The notes below the pieces were generated by a model. That model worked only from the letters and a program-made list of their open reading frames with translations. It ran no database searches and had not been told where the DNA came from. Positions 1 through 9,943 of a stretch of 64,000 bases of DNA are shown piece after piece. The stretch covers positions 658,001 to 722,000 of the forward strand of contig JAWQEG010000504.1 of the NCBI GenBank assembly GCA_033782935.1. Reading direction: 5' to 3'. The stretch's first letter is position 1. Each line of letters opens with the position of its first letter. Source of the stretch: Petrolisthes cinctipes (Eukaryota; Arthropoda; Malacostraca; Decapoda; Porcellanidae). The position numbers were made by a program, and so were the translations under genes.

Positions 1-218
1 AAGTCCATTCGCCCCGTAAGTTGGGGCACATCTACTCGTGGGGAAGTTGATGCGCCCCACAACCAAGTCGTTGCGCCCCAACTCGCATACATTGGATGAA
101 CCAGCTAAATGAGGTTACTTTGGAGAACAAATATTGTCTCATACAAATACTATATACTATAGGTTAACCCAATTCAGTTCGGATCATTGGGTGAACGGAT
201 TTAGCCGATACTGTTGCT

Positions 219-783
219 GTGGAGCGTGTCACTGTCGGTTATGAGCATGTGATATGGCGAGTAATACCAAAGGTGTTTCCTACAGTGACCATCCACGGCT
301 GCGGATTTCACTGGGCCCAGGCAGTGTGGCGACAAGTGCAGCCCCATGGCTTGCAAGTTGATTATCGCCAAGACTGTGTAACTCACAAGTTTATAAGAAA
401 ATTGTTTGCACTTTCATACTTGCCACGTGAGGATATCAATACAACATTTGACGAGCTAATTTCAAGCACAACCCTTACCCGTAACTTAATTACTCTTGTT
501 GTGTACATTCGCAACCAGTGGATCACAACCACTATCTTTCCCCCGGCTATATAGCTGAAGTGTTTATAAGCTTAATGTGAGGACCAACAATGATGTGGAA
601 GGGTGGCACAACCGCCTCAACAGTAATGCGGGAAAGAGCCAATTACCATTCTATGTCCTAACTACCCTTCTAAAAAAAGCAGAAGATATTGATAGGACAC
701 TTAAGTTAGTGTCTGACAGGGAAATCAAGCGCATCCAGAGAAAATCCTGTAGGACACTCCAGGCCCGTTTGTATAATTGCTAG
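219..783 (+). pseudogene. MULE transposase, C-terminal half, broken
   Basis: Two neighbouring reading frames together give the second half of a Mutator-like transposase, the DDE-type enzyme that cuts at the inverted repeats. The first piece (219-554) has the family pattern of GCGFHWAQAVWR followed by a Leu-rich stretch with LPREDI. The second piece (577-783) begins just after the conserved RTNNDVEGWHNRLN signature. A TAG stop at 552-554 and a frame change before 577 separate them. The N-terminal part with the first catalytic aspartates and any FLYWCH-type zinc finger is absent, so no active enzyme can be made. The family assignment rests on these motifs and on the flanking inverted repeats. 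Confidence 0.75.
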
Positions 784-903
784 GATAGGTACACTAATGG
801 AGATCTGTCACCAATCCAACTACTTGCCGAATGTTCCTATTTTGTACCGTACTAGTCTTTTCATCCTGTTTTGTCTCCTTTTATGTTTAAAATACTGTAC
901 TTG

Positions 904-1190
904 ATGCAATAAAGAGGTTTTCATGACGTATGAATATGCAATAAATACGTTTTTTTTATATTAAAACTATTATTACTACATCCTATCTATGTGTCTAATA
1001 ATTTTATCTCCCAAATTGAGTTCCTTTTAAAAAGGATTTGGGACGCAAGAACTCAATATGTCGAATATGCAATAAAGAGGTTTTCATGACGAGTATATAT
1101 TATGCAATACAGATTTTTTTATATAAATATGAAAACTATTTATTATTACATCCAATGTATAATATTATTTTTTAAATTGCGAGTTCGTTT
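904..1190. repeat. Diverged tandem duplication inside the MULE
   Basis: The block starting TGCAATAAAGAGGTTTTCAT at 904 recurs at 1068 with the same following AT-rich sequence. A degraded copy of the terminal motif (GGGACGCAAGAACTCAATAT, about 1041) precedes the second unit, mirroring the good copy at about 1233. The 3' end of the element therefore seems to have been duplicated with part of its terminal repeat. Confidence 0.6.
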
Positions 1191-1350
1191 ATCATGATGA
1201 CTAAAAGTTTTCAAACTTTGAAAAAGGGAGTTGGGGCGCAACAACTCAATATTGAGCAGTTGGGGCGCATCAACTACCGATGAAGTAGATTCGCCCCAAC
1301 TTCTAGGGCGAATGGACTTGGGGCGCATCGTGACTGGGGCGGATGGACTG

Positions 1351-3150
1351 TAAACCCGAATCAAGCATACCCCCTCGCTCGTTCCTATTTCTTTCTCTAT
1401 TGATAATTATTATAAAATACTCCATGGCTTCTTCCTCTTTTCTTGTGCGGGCGTGTGTGTTTATCATAATGCAAATAAATCATTTGGTCCGTGAGTGTGA
1501 TTATGGTAAATTACTGTATTTGGTTCGTATGCATTTTTCTGAAAATACTGTACAAGGAGACTCGTCCTGGTAGAACGAACGCTCTCTCTCTCTCTCTCAT
1601 GAGGGGCTCTACGTTCTTCTTAGTACGTTTGTACAGTCGGCAGCATAAATTCGCTTCATTTCCACCTGCGTATGTATTAGCTATAGTGATATTGTAATAC
1701 AATTTTAATGCAGAGATGACAGATTTAGTTCTCGTATGGTAAATAACGTAGGTTGGTGGAATAAAAACTGATTCAGAATGCAACTATCTGGTCATTTTAG
1801 CAATATTAAGTACATGTACCATAGTAGTAATTAATTCCCTATCCTCTCTTTTATAATATATCTATCTATCTTTCTATCTTCTCTCTCATCTCGTCCTACA
1901 CACTCTCTCTCTCTCATGAGTAGGGAAGCGAGGGTTTGTTTAAATTTCACCGTACGTCTGGCACACCGAGAAGTATACTCGGGCTGTGATTGGCTCTAAT
2001 TTCTCCTATGGCACATATCCAGTTAAAGTTCGGGAAAATGCTGCCCGCTCACTTGTTAAAATATGAGGCATAAGAATTATATCAGCTGATATTAATCGAA
2101 ATAATGAGTTTCTTGGTAGCTACACCTTGGTAGGTTAAAATGATAAGACGCATACTGATATAACGGCAATTGTACAACTCGACATCAGTTGTTGAAATAG
2201 AATAATGGACTATAAAACTGGAAGCCTTCCATGACCAAGATTGATATCAAATCGCGTTCGCATCTCTAAGCCCATATTTGTACAATAATTACTACTCTTT
2301 GATGTCTTTATATTCCACACAGTTTAAATTGATCATTATAATTTAAAGTAAATGTGTTTGTAGTGTGTTGTCATCAATAGATATCCAGAGAAGCCAGGAG
2401 ATCTCTACCACTGCCCACTGGTGTGTCGTATACTCACCAGAAGTAGGCCAACAGTATTACTTGGCATTGATAATAAGGTCTTGATTTAGACTGATAATAG
2501 GTTTTACGTGTTTAATTCTTGATGGATAATTAACTAGCCTACTAATCATATGGATAAAAAGCAGCATTTTTATAAATCATGACCTAGCTGACCTAATGAG
2601 ATCATTAGTCGATCATCCTTTGTAGTAGCCTACAGTTTTTTAACCTTGGTTACGAAGTATTTATATTGACTAGTGCTAGGTTTTATTCATATATCTATCA
2701 CTCGAAAGATTATATAATAACCTATTACTTGGATGTAAAGGTAATTTATATTGATAATTCTACAGGAGAGCTCCATCTGGATTTTTTCAATGTTATGAAA
2801 ATGATTTCCATACCAATTTAGTATTTCCAACTGCCCCATTTCTAAAATATGTCACTTTCAACCCCTCCAACAGGAGATCTGAAAAATGCCCTGAATAGAT
2901 CCGAAGAATGCCCCAATTAGGTCCAAAAATACCCTGATTAAGTTAGAAAAATGCATCAGTTTTCAGAAAGTACCGTACTGTATTGCGTTAGCACTTTTCA
3001 GATTAACGAGCTCAACTTTCTGAGAGTTAACGGCTAACTTAACACTTTTCAACTCATCATGTCTGGGAATACAAACACAGCACGATCAGCATACTGCAGT
3101 TGAGAAAATATGATGTTCATCTCTGGTATTTTCTTGTGCTGGCTGGACTG
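1351..3150. other. Unassigned AT-rich DNA with small microsatellites
   Basis: I see no convincing gene here. Short ORFs lack any recognisable motif. Simple repeats occur at about 1580-1597 (CT) and 1855-1917 (TATC/CT mixture). Confidence 0.5.
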
Positions 3151-4190
3151 TCGCATCTAGTACCACTTTGGTATATTATCTGTGAAGAAATTGATGTTAA
3201 AGGCATATAATCAGATGACACTTGTTTGTATATACTGTGCACAAAAATAGAATAAATTATGTAGGCTAAATAGATAGATATAGATAGATGTAGGCTATGA
3301 CTCTTCCATCATCTTCATATTCGTCATGGGTTAAAATTACCTCATATAGGTATAAAGACCTGGGAAAGACAATGAGACTATTTTCAAGATTATGTATCGG
3401 GTATTTTCAAAAATATTTGTTATCTGGTCGTACTAAGGTAATTATTGTCTATCTATTTATCTATCTATTGCCAGACGCCTCAATCCCCAAAGGGGTGAAT
3501 GAATTGCCTCTACACATCTTTGTCCCCCGTCAACTGGCGTCCCTCCTACGGTGCCACCCAACGCCACTCTTACTCATATACTTCTCTACTCCATCAATCC
3601 ACCTCACTCTTGGTCTGCCTGCTCCACTCTATCCTTCCACCTCACTCATACACTTTTTAATCAAATCTCTCGCTTCCTATACACTCTACATGGTCGAACC
3701 ACCTCAAGGTGTTTTCTTTTCACTCTTTCCATCTAATACTGTTAAACTATTCACTTTCATTTTTATAAAAAAAAATAAAAAACATCTCACCATGTCTTTC
3801 GTTGAGCAGACCCTCTTGTGCTTCATGTGCATCACTTCTGACATCTTCTTGTGCATGAGGAATAGCATCTTGTACCACTTCTGGTGTATTATTTGTGAAG
3901 GAATTGATTTTAGAGGCACATAATCACATGACACTTGTTTGCATATACAAAAGAAAAGAATAAATAAATGTTTGGCCCTTCCATTATTTTCATATATGCA
4001 TTATCCAGCCCTACTCTTAATATACTATAATTACTGTATTGTGAAACTATGAAGTACAGGGTAGGTCTGATACTATCTGATACTGTATAGCCTATGTACT
4101 ATACACAGTCATTTTTAAGAAGAAAACAAAAAATCTCACCATTTCCTTCATTGAGCAGACCCTCTTGAAGTACTGGTACCAGTAGCCTTC
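3151..4190 (+). repeat. Cluster of diverged dispersed repeats
   Basis: A roughly 150-bp block at 3151-3330 (around AAATTGATGTTAAAGGCATA and GATGACACTTGTTTG) recurs in diverged form at about 3866-4000. A second motif, ATTGAGCAGACCCTCTTG at about 4150, recurs as GTTGAGCAGACCCTCTTG near 3801. Between them, 3440-3765 is a pyrimidine-rich block starting with a (TATC)-type run and GCCAGACGCCTCAATCCCC, which looks like an interspersed repeat. The 208-aa ORF crossing this region has no recognisable domain, and I do not call it a gene. Confidence 0.5.
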
Positions 4191-4702
4191 TACGCCTGCT
4201 GAATAATCTTTCTCGGCAAGCCTCCGTACCAGCTGAAAATTAAATGAATGTTACAGTATTCAGACCTAATCAAAATCCATGTGTAAAATCATGATTCTAT
4301 AAATGGACCAAATATCCACATTAGAAAAACTACTGAATTTCTACCACAATTACCTACTATTGTAACGTACATTGGGCCATTGAATGATGGTTTTAATGTA
4401 TTCAATTCACCACAAATACTTTATTTTAAAAATATAACCCACCTTACCCCAAAAAATAAAAGGGGAAGAGAGAAATTGTTGGTTATAGAGTATTACAATA
4501 CTGTAGCCTACCTAGATATTCCAAAGTTATCACTAGTAGGGGATGCAGTCAGTATTGGATTACATTTCAAACAGAATTAGGTAGATTTGGCCCGGCCTAA
4601 CCTAACCTACATACTGTACAGTAGAGTATCATAAGATGGGGTAAAGTTAAAAATATGTACAGTATAAGCAAATAGCTGAGGGTGTTGCAGTAAGTTGGGC
4701 CT
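4191..4702. other. Unassigned AT-rich DNA
   Basis: No gene seen. A short CCTAACCTAACCTA run at about 4597-4610 resembles arthropod telomere-type repeat units but is only two or three units long. Confidence 0.4.
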
Positions 4703-5709
4703 TTGATAGATCTCCCACTTTCACTTTCCTCTACCACTAGACTCTTTGCAGACGATAGCTTAGTTTATAGACCAATTAAAGATAGGAATGACTGCCTTCG
4801 ACTACAGGACGACCTAACTGCACTTGAAGACTGGGAAGTCAAGTGGCAGATGACATTTAGACCAGACAAATGCCATCACATCCGTTTTACCCGTGCCCAT
4901 AATGTCATTCCATATACATACCAATTACACAACACCAACCTCAACACAGTCACTTCCCACAAATACTTGGGCGTCCACATCTCAGCGGACATGAGGTGGA
5001 ACACACACATAGGTAGCATCAGGGCTAAAGCTAGTAGGGTCCTGGGGTTCTTGCGCAGGAACCTCAGCAGGTGTAACACAGACACCAAAATTATTGCATA
5101 TAACACTTTCGTTCGGCCACATTTAGATTATTGCGACACCGTCTGGGACCCACACACTTACAATAATATCAATAAATTAGAGTCCATACAAAACAAGACT
5201 GCAAGATGGGCCAGACGTGATTACAGACACACTACATCAGTCACTTTGCTTAAACAAGACACAAAACTAGACCCATTAGTAACACGAAGACAGATACACA
5301 GACAACAGATGATATACAAAATCACAAACAAGTTAGTTGACATAGACAAAGACACATATCTACACCCTACAAGTATACGATCCACTAGAGGCAGCAACAA
5401 CTTAAAATACCATACATACCAGACAAGCACTGATATATTTAGGCACTCATTCTTTCCCCGCAGCATCCAAGAGTGGAATCATTTCCCATCTCACGTAGTT
5501 AATAGCCCCACTCTTGACACGTTTAGAAATAGGATCACCAATCATTACCTCCCCAATCCTAATCCTCAACCCACAGTCCCTGACCCAATCCACCCTTATC
5601 CTAACCCTCTTCCTAATCCTGCCCTGGATCCCTAAATCCCCCGCACAACCCCCGCATATTATGCCGCCCATGAGCGGCCCTCTGCGGGACCCTAAAACTT
5701 GAACTTGAA
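4703..5709 (+). pseudogene. LINE reverse transcriptase, 3' fragment (CR1/L2/Jockey-like)
   Basis: A 310-aa open frame (4703-5635) covers only the last part of a non-LTR retrotransposon ORF2. It opens just before the catalytic FADD box (residues 15-18). Typical thumb and C-terminal patterns follow: YLGVHIS, the RPHLDYCDTVWDPH block, and the closing FFPRSIQEWNHFPSHVV. Endonuclease and most of the RT palm are missing, as expected for a 5'-truncated insertion. The 3' end carries a short tandem CTTGAACTTGAA tail at about 5698-5709 rather than poly(A), which fits CR1/L2-type elements. The upstream boundary is about 4700-4730. The copy cannot move by itself. Confidence 0.75.
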
Positions 5710-5755
5710 TACCTGGTTCTCGATTAGAATTTGGAAGGTGCAGAGTCGGTACAGC

Positions 5756-6124
5756 TCAAGGTTGCAATATTCTGATCTTCTTTGGAGATCCATTACATCG
5801 TTGATTGTTCAAAGCATCTCTTGGGACATAGTCTGTTGTTTTAAAGTGTAGAGAGCATACTCGGGCCAATTCAACATTGAATTTGTCCTCACGTTTGCAC
5901 GCCGATATCCACTTTATGGCTTTCTCTTGGTCTCTTAGGAACCGAAAGAGCTCCACCCTGTCTCTTTTTGCATGACTACTGCCATTATTGCAATTGTACA
6001 CTGCACATACACCAATAATATGGCACAGACATTCACGCTTCACGTACACTTTAAGTTGGACTAGTGACAGTCTGGGCACCAGGCAAGGTTTGTTTACAAG
6101 TGTGACGTCACTCCCGCGGTGCAT
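5756..6124 (-). CDS. THAP-type zinc finger ORF, probably transposon-derived
   Basis: This 122-aa frame contains a recognisable THAP DNA-binding domain: CAVYNC (C40, C45), the aromatic FRFL, invariant W72, and CSLHF (C90, H93), giving C-x4-C-x44-C-x2-H. THAP domains bind DNA and occur both in host regulators and at the N-terminus of P-element-like transposases. The first 39 residues are not THAP-like, and the expected start next to the first cysteine is missing. The usual AVPT-like motif downstream is not evident. It may be an exon of a larger gene or a decayed P-element N-terminus; P-element-like C-terminal fragments occur elsewhere in the window (36425-36782, 54207-54540). No adjoining transposase was found here. 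Confidence 0.6.
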   Translation of the reverse strand: MHRGSDVTLVNKPCLVPRLSLVQLKVYVKRECLCHIIGVCAVYNCNNGSSHAKRDRVELFRFLRDQEKAIKWISACKREDKFNVELARVCSLHFKTTDYVPRDALNNQRCNGSPKKIRILQP

Positions 6125-6435
6125 TGTGGGAAAACAAGTGTCTAGTGGACTACCCTTTATAGTCTATCATCCTTGGGTATACCCTTCACCAAAGATCCCT
6201 CACCAAAGTTCCAATAATGCTTATGATTTTGGTTGGCGCCCTAACAATCTGGGTCCCGAAAAACGACTGTGGAATCGGACACGTTACCAAAGGTTTTCGT
6301 TTGTTGGCTAGCCAACAAATAATTACGACTGTGGAATCGGCCCTGAGTCTCAAAACTGGTGGTGGCTCACACAATTTGGGGGACACACGATGGCAATGCT
6401 GATGTGGTGAAGGCAGGAGTGGAGGAGACTGTATA
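6125..6435. other. Unassigned DNA
   Basis: Only short overlapping ORFs without motifs. I see nothing I can support. Confidence 0.4.
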
Positions 6436-6552
6436 TACATTTGGCTTGCGTTTTTAGTGGCTCGAATGGAAAAAATCCGTTTGAGGTTCTGTTCGAGCTG
6501 TACATTTGGCGCGCGATTTTAGCAGCTCGAACGGAGAACTTCCATTCGAGCT
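6436..6552. repeat. Tandem duplication, about 64-bp unit
   Basis: Two adjacent diverged units start TACATTTGGC at 6436 and 6500. Both continue with a TTTTAG(T/C)(G/A)GCTCGAA core. Confidence 0.6.
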
Positions 6553-6596
6553 CTTCTTTATGGTTTTAACTGATAAATAGAACATTTGACATTTTA

Positions 6597-6826
6597 ACGT
6601 AATTTTTACTTCAAGTTACGTCATGTTACGTCATAAAAACCTTTGCCAGTGGTACTGATTAAGAATATATAGTTTTGGGAGTGAAACCGTTTGTTGGGGG
6701 GGATTTATAGTAGATGTCGTAATTTTTATGTCGAGTTATATCATGTTACGTCATACCCAGACCTGCGCCTGGTGATGGTGATTCAGAATACATATAGGTT
6801 TTGGATGTAAGTGTAACCGTTTTCGA
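6597..6826. repeat. Tandem duplication, about 120-bp unit
   Basis: The block CGTAATTTTTA...ATGTTACGTCATA...GTAACCGTTTT occurs twice (6598-6693 and about 6718-6826) with many substitutions. It ends about 100 bp before LINE copy A. Confidence 0.6.
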
Positions 6827-7217
6827 GTTATAAGAGGACAAACAGAGATGGTTTGCCATTTATAGTATAGATAGAGTCTAGTCTATATACCGTGGGTGTA
6901 CTAGTGTTAGTGCAATTTATCCCTAGACCAGTCTCGCTCCAGAACTGGTGGAGTGTGGACGTACTCGTGGCGCTCTGCCTCCATTCTCGTTTGTGTTGTT
7001 GTTTGTGTTATTTTGGAGCTCTTGTTTGTGTGTTTTTTGTATTGTTTGTGAGTTCTTGTTTGTGTGTTGTTGTTTCTGTGGTGTTGCTGGTGTTGTTTGT
7101 CTGTTGTGGTTCTGTGTATAGCTTAGTTGTGATTGTCTGTGTGTGTGTGTGTCGTTGGCTGATTGAGTGATTAGTTGTTTGTGTTGTTTGCTTTCCATCT
7201 AAGCCTTGCCTGACCTG

Positions 7218-8669
7218 ATGGAGAGTGCAGATTCCTGCTGGGAGGCCGACTTGGCAATGTTGGAGGAAGATGAGTCTCCAATTGAGGATCACTGGCCTGA
7301 GCTGCCTTCTCACAACCCTCCCCCCCTCTTCTCGGTCACTCTGCAGCTCAGGTTGAAGTTGTCAACCTAGTCAACCTCTACCAAGTGACCCGTTGATGCC
7401 TCATCCGACTCCTCGCAGGATTCCGATGGTGTGGACTGTTTGCTTCCAGCTACCAAGACGGCGAAGGGTGCTTCAGCTGTGCACGACGTACCTTTTCTGC
7501 CTCACCCTGGTGTTTCTTCTTTGTATACCAACTCCTTGCCCTCGTCCAACCTTCCTGCTTTCGCCCCGAGAGATGCCTATGTCAAACTCTCCTCTGGAAA
7601 CCCATCTACGGATACAAAGCTGCGTTGGTTGTCTGATGTCAACAGGGCCTTCCAGCTGCAGCGTGAACTAGCTGAAGTCAAGATGGCTGCTGTCACCTCC
7701 CTGTTTGTCTACATCTCTAGGAAGTGTTAGGACATCATTGATAGAGTTAAGGCTTGTGAATTTTTATCTCTGCCTATCATTCTTGAAGACTCACCCGAGA
7801 GGCCTCGTAAGTTCCCAAGCTACATCCTCACCCATTTTTCTATTGATGTTGACCCGAAACTTGCCAAAGGATACCCTGGTGTGTACTCTGCCCATCGTTT
7901 TTTCCAAGATGGTTCCCCCATTAACCGTATTGTTGTTTGGAGTCAACCCGATCCACCTCCAAATGAGATTTCCTTTGATTTCCTCCCTCCCTTGTCTTCC
8001 ACTGTGTGAGGTGAGGAAACTTCATAATGACCAGCCTTGGTGCTACAGGTGCTGGGAAGTTGGGCATATATCACGGTGCTGTTCTGCCAGGCAGAAGTGT
8101 GCATGGTGTGCTGTCGACCATGATTCCAAAACGTGTCCTGTCAGGGGTGAACCATCACGTCCTGATGCCTCCACCTCTGAGCCTTCACCTCCTGAGGATA
8201 CGTCTCAATGGAAGTGTCCACGATGCCTTCAGCCAGGGGTTAACGTGTGGCATGGATGTACTCGACGTCAGGTCCAGGCTCGTGTCTCTACTATTGCTCC
8301 GCCTCCACCACCACCTCCCCAGTCTGCTCCTCCTACCAGCCCTCCCTCGCCTCCAGACCTGGCCCTCCGCAAGTCTGTTGCTACCCTCATGGCACGATGT
8401 ATGGCTCTCGAAAACCGCTTTTCTACCCTTGAAGCCAGGATTGATGGGCTAGTTGCCGCTCAGGCTGCCAATGACTCCAAACTCTCCACCTTGGTCGAGG
8501 CTCAGCAGGCCATCATCTCAACTGTCACTACCCTTACCGAAAAGATGGAGATGCATCTCGCCTTGAAAAGCTTTTCGAGTCAATCCCTTCTCCTGGTCCA
8601 TCTTCTTCTCCAGGTCGCTCATCTGCCCCCACTCACCGGACTTCTACCTCCAAATATAGAGTTCGCTAG
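7218..8669 (+). pseudogene. ORF1 (gag-like, zinc-knuckle) of LINE copy A, decayed
   Basis: This is the decayed counterpart of the intact ORF1 at 38083-39570. The start ATG at 7218 is conserved (MESADS). Frame is lost after about 50 codons, a TAG stands at about 7727, and further shifts follow before the frame recovers near 7990. The nucleic-acid-binding part is readable: CYRCWEVGHISRC, then CAWCAVDHDSKTC, then CPRC...HGC. Here the last cysteine of the second knuckle is kept, whereas copy B has lost it. A proline-rich linker and a short coiled-coil-like segment follow. A C-to-T change creates a stop (TAG, 8667-8669) a codon before the stop used in copy B. Confidence 0.85.
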
Positions 8670-8670
8670 T

Positions 8671-8870
8671 GATTGCCGGCTGGATGTCATCTCCTGGAAT
8701 GTATGTGGTATCACCAGTTATGCTAAGCTCACTCAACTCAAGGCCTATGTTTTTCGTCATTATCCCAGTGTTATTTATCTCCAGGAAGCACATCCAGGAC
8801 GGCCGCTAGCTGCTGGGCAAGCTCCTCCTCTCTCAGGTTATGTGCCATATGTTCATCTGGTAAGGAATGG
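8671..8870 (+). pseudogene. ORF2 of LINE copy A: start of APE-type endonuclease
   Basis: The frame reads VISWNVCGI, the opening strand of the apurinic-endonuclease-like domain that nicks target DNA, then a catalytic-region LQEAHPG. It is cut off at 8870 by the LTR element. The next piece lies at 18261-18409 (LFEVLPGNGVLQLCNVYSAP) and has lost about 29 bp relative to copy B. The rest resumes at 21739. I see no in-frame ATG at the start of this frame. Confidence 0.85.
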
Positions 8871-9593
8871 TGTACTCGTGGGGTCGTCCAAGCTCAGCAA
8901 CAGCTTCTCTCGGAAACACCTGCTGGAAACTCTCACTTACTCTCGGGCTAGTATTACTTACTACGCCGATGTAGACCTCTGGTTTCAAGCCAACTTACCG
9001 TTGCTCTGAACTACCACTCTAGTCTTCCTGGGGAACTAAGTTAGTTACTCAAGGGTTAGAGTAAACTCGTGGACTTGTCTCTATTTACTGAGTATATTAG
9101 ATATAGTTACAGGTTATACAGACATCTCGTGTCTCTCTAATATAAGGTAGGAGTGAACCTGTTGTCTTCAGGGCAGGGCTTGTAATGCGCCTTCTCTCTC
9201 TGGTAGTCCTCGCTCGTGGTATACACTGCCACACCCTTTCTCAGATGACAGGTTGTCGATGATGCTATTTACAATGCTAAGCTTACATATGAAATATGGA
9301 TAAGTTAGATATGAGTTTATATAAGAATAAAGTGAGTAAATATATATTGTCCCTTTCTCTACATACGAGATGACAATATGGAGTTGATTATAGTATAGAG
9401 ATTAACATATAGATAATTACAGAGTGAATCTAGCAATCAGTAGCTCAGCATGGAAGATTCCCCCACGCTGCAACTCAGCACTTTTCAAAGGATGTTGTGT
9501 CTAATGAAACTAGCTTGAACTGCTTTGGCTTAACGGAATGTTCCAACACCATAGGTGTATCATGTATCGCGAACGTGATCAGCCACGGATACA
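8871..9593 (-). repeat. 3' LTR of the gypsy-type element
   Basis: 723 bp, same length and apparently same sequence as 17538-18260. It is the 3' LTR with respect to the minus-strand genes. It includes a TATA-like TTATATAAAC (minus strand, about 9313-9322). I saw no AATAAA on the coding strand. Confidence 0.93.
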
Positions 9594-9943
9594 TTGCTCG
9601 GCCACGCTAAAACAACTGCGTCCCTGCAGTTCATAATAATATTAAATTTACTTTAAACAATGCTTAGCCTTCCTGATTATTAGATTGACTCTTGACATGG
9701 TAACATATATATACTATATATACAAGATGAAATATATATACATTGGATGAATTAACATAAAAGAAAAATAAATCGTTGAGCTCGTGAATGATACAATGGG
9801 TAATTAATAATACTTCCTTAAATTAAGTAATTATACATGGATAATAAAGTGTAATACACATTCATACAATTCCTTAATTCTAAATCCCTACAACTAACCG
9901 TGTAGTGTACTACATAGTTGTTGAGGTGTCCTTAAAATTATCC
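9594..9943 (-). other. 3' untranslated segment between env and 3' LTR
   Basis: AT-rich, no ORF. Directly against the LTR (9597-9610 on the plus strand) the minus strand reads TAGCGTGGCCGAGC, which matches bases 3-16 of a typical eukaryotic tRNA-Leu(AAG). No obvious polypurine tract is present at the expected place. Confidence 0.5.

Larger units (their letters stand above)
1..1350 (+). mobile_element. Mutator-like (MULE) DNA transposon remnant
   Basis: Both ends carry long inverted repeats rich in the motif TTGGGGCGCA and its complement. The first 84 bases match the reverse complement of about 1228-1319 closely, starting AAGTCCATTCGCCC. The right side continues past that point with a second related block ending GGATGGACT near 1350. 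Its left counterpart is not in the window, so the true left end probably lies just upstream of base 1. The interior holds the C-terminal half of a MULE-type transposase. The element is an internally deleted, inactive copy. The 9-bp target duplication typical of MULEs cannot be tested because the left flank is missing. Confidence 0.75.

Noticed and set aside
3297..3923. 208-aa plus-strand ORF
   Set aside because: No domain, low-complexity hydrophobic content, and it lies across dispersed repeats.
4597..4610. Telomere or interstitial telomeric tract
   Set aside because: Only two or three CCTAA-type units; too short to mean more than simple sequence.
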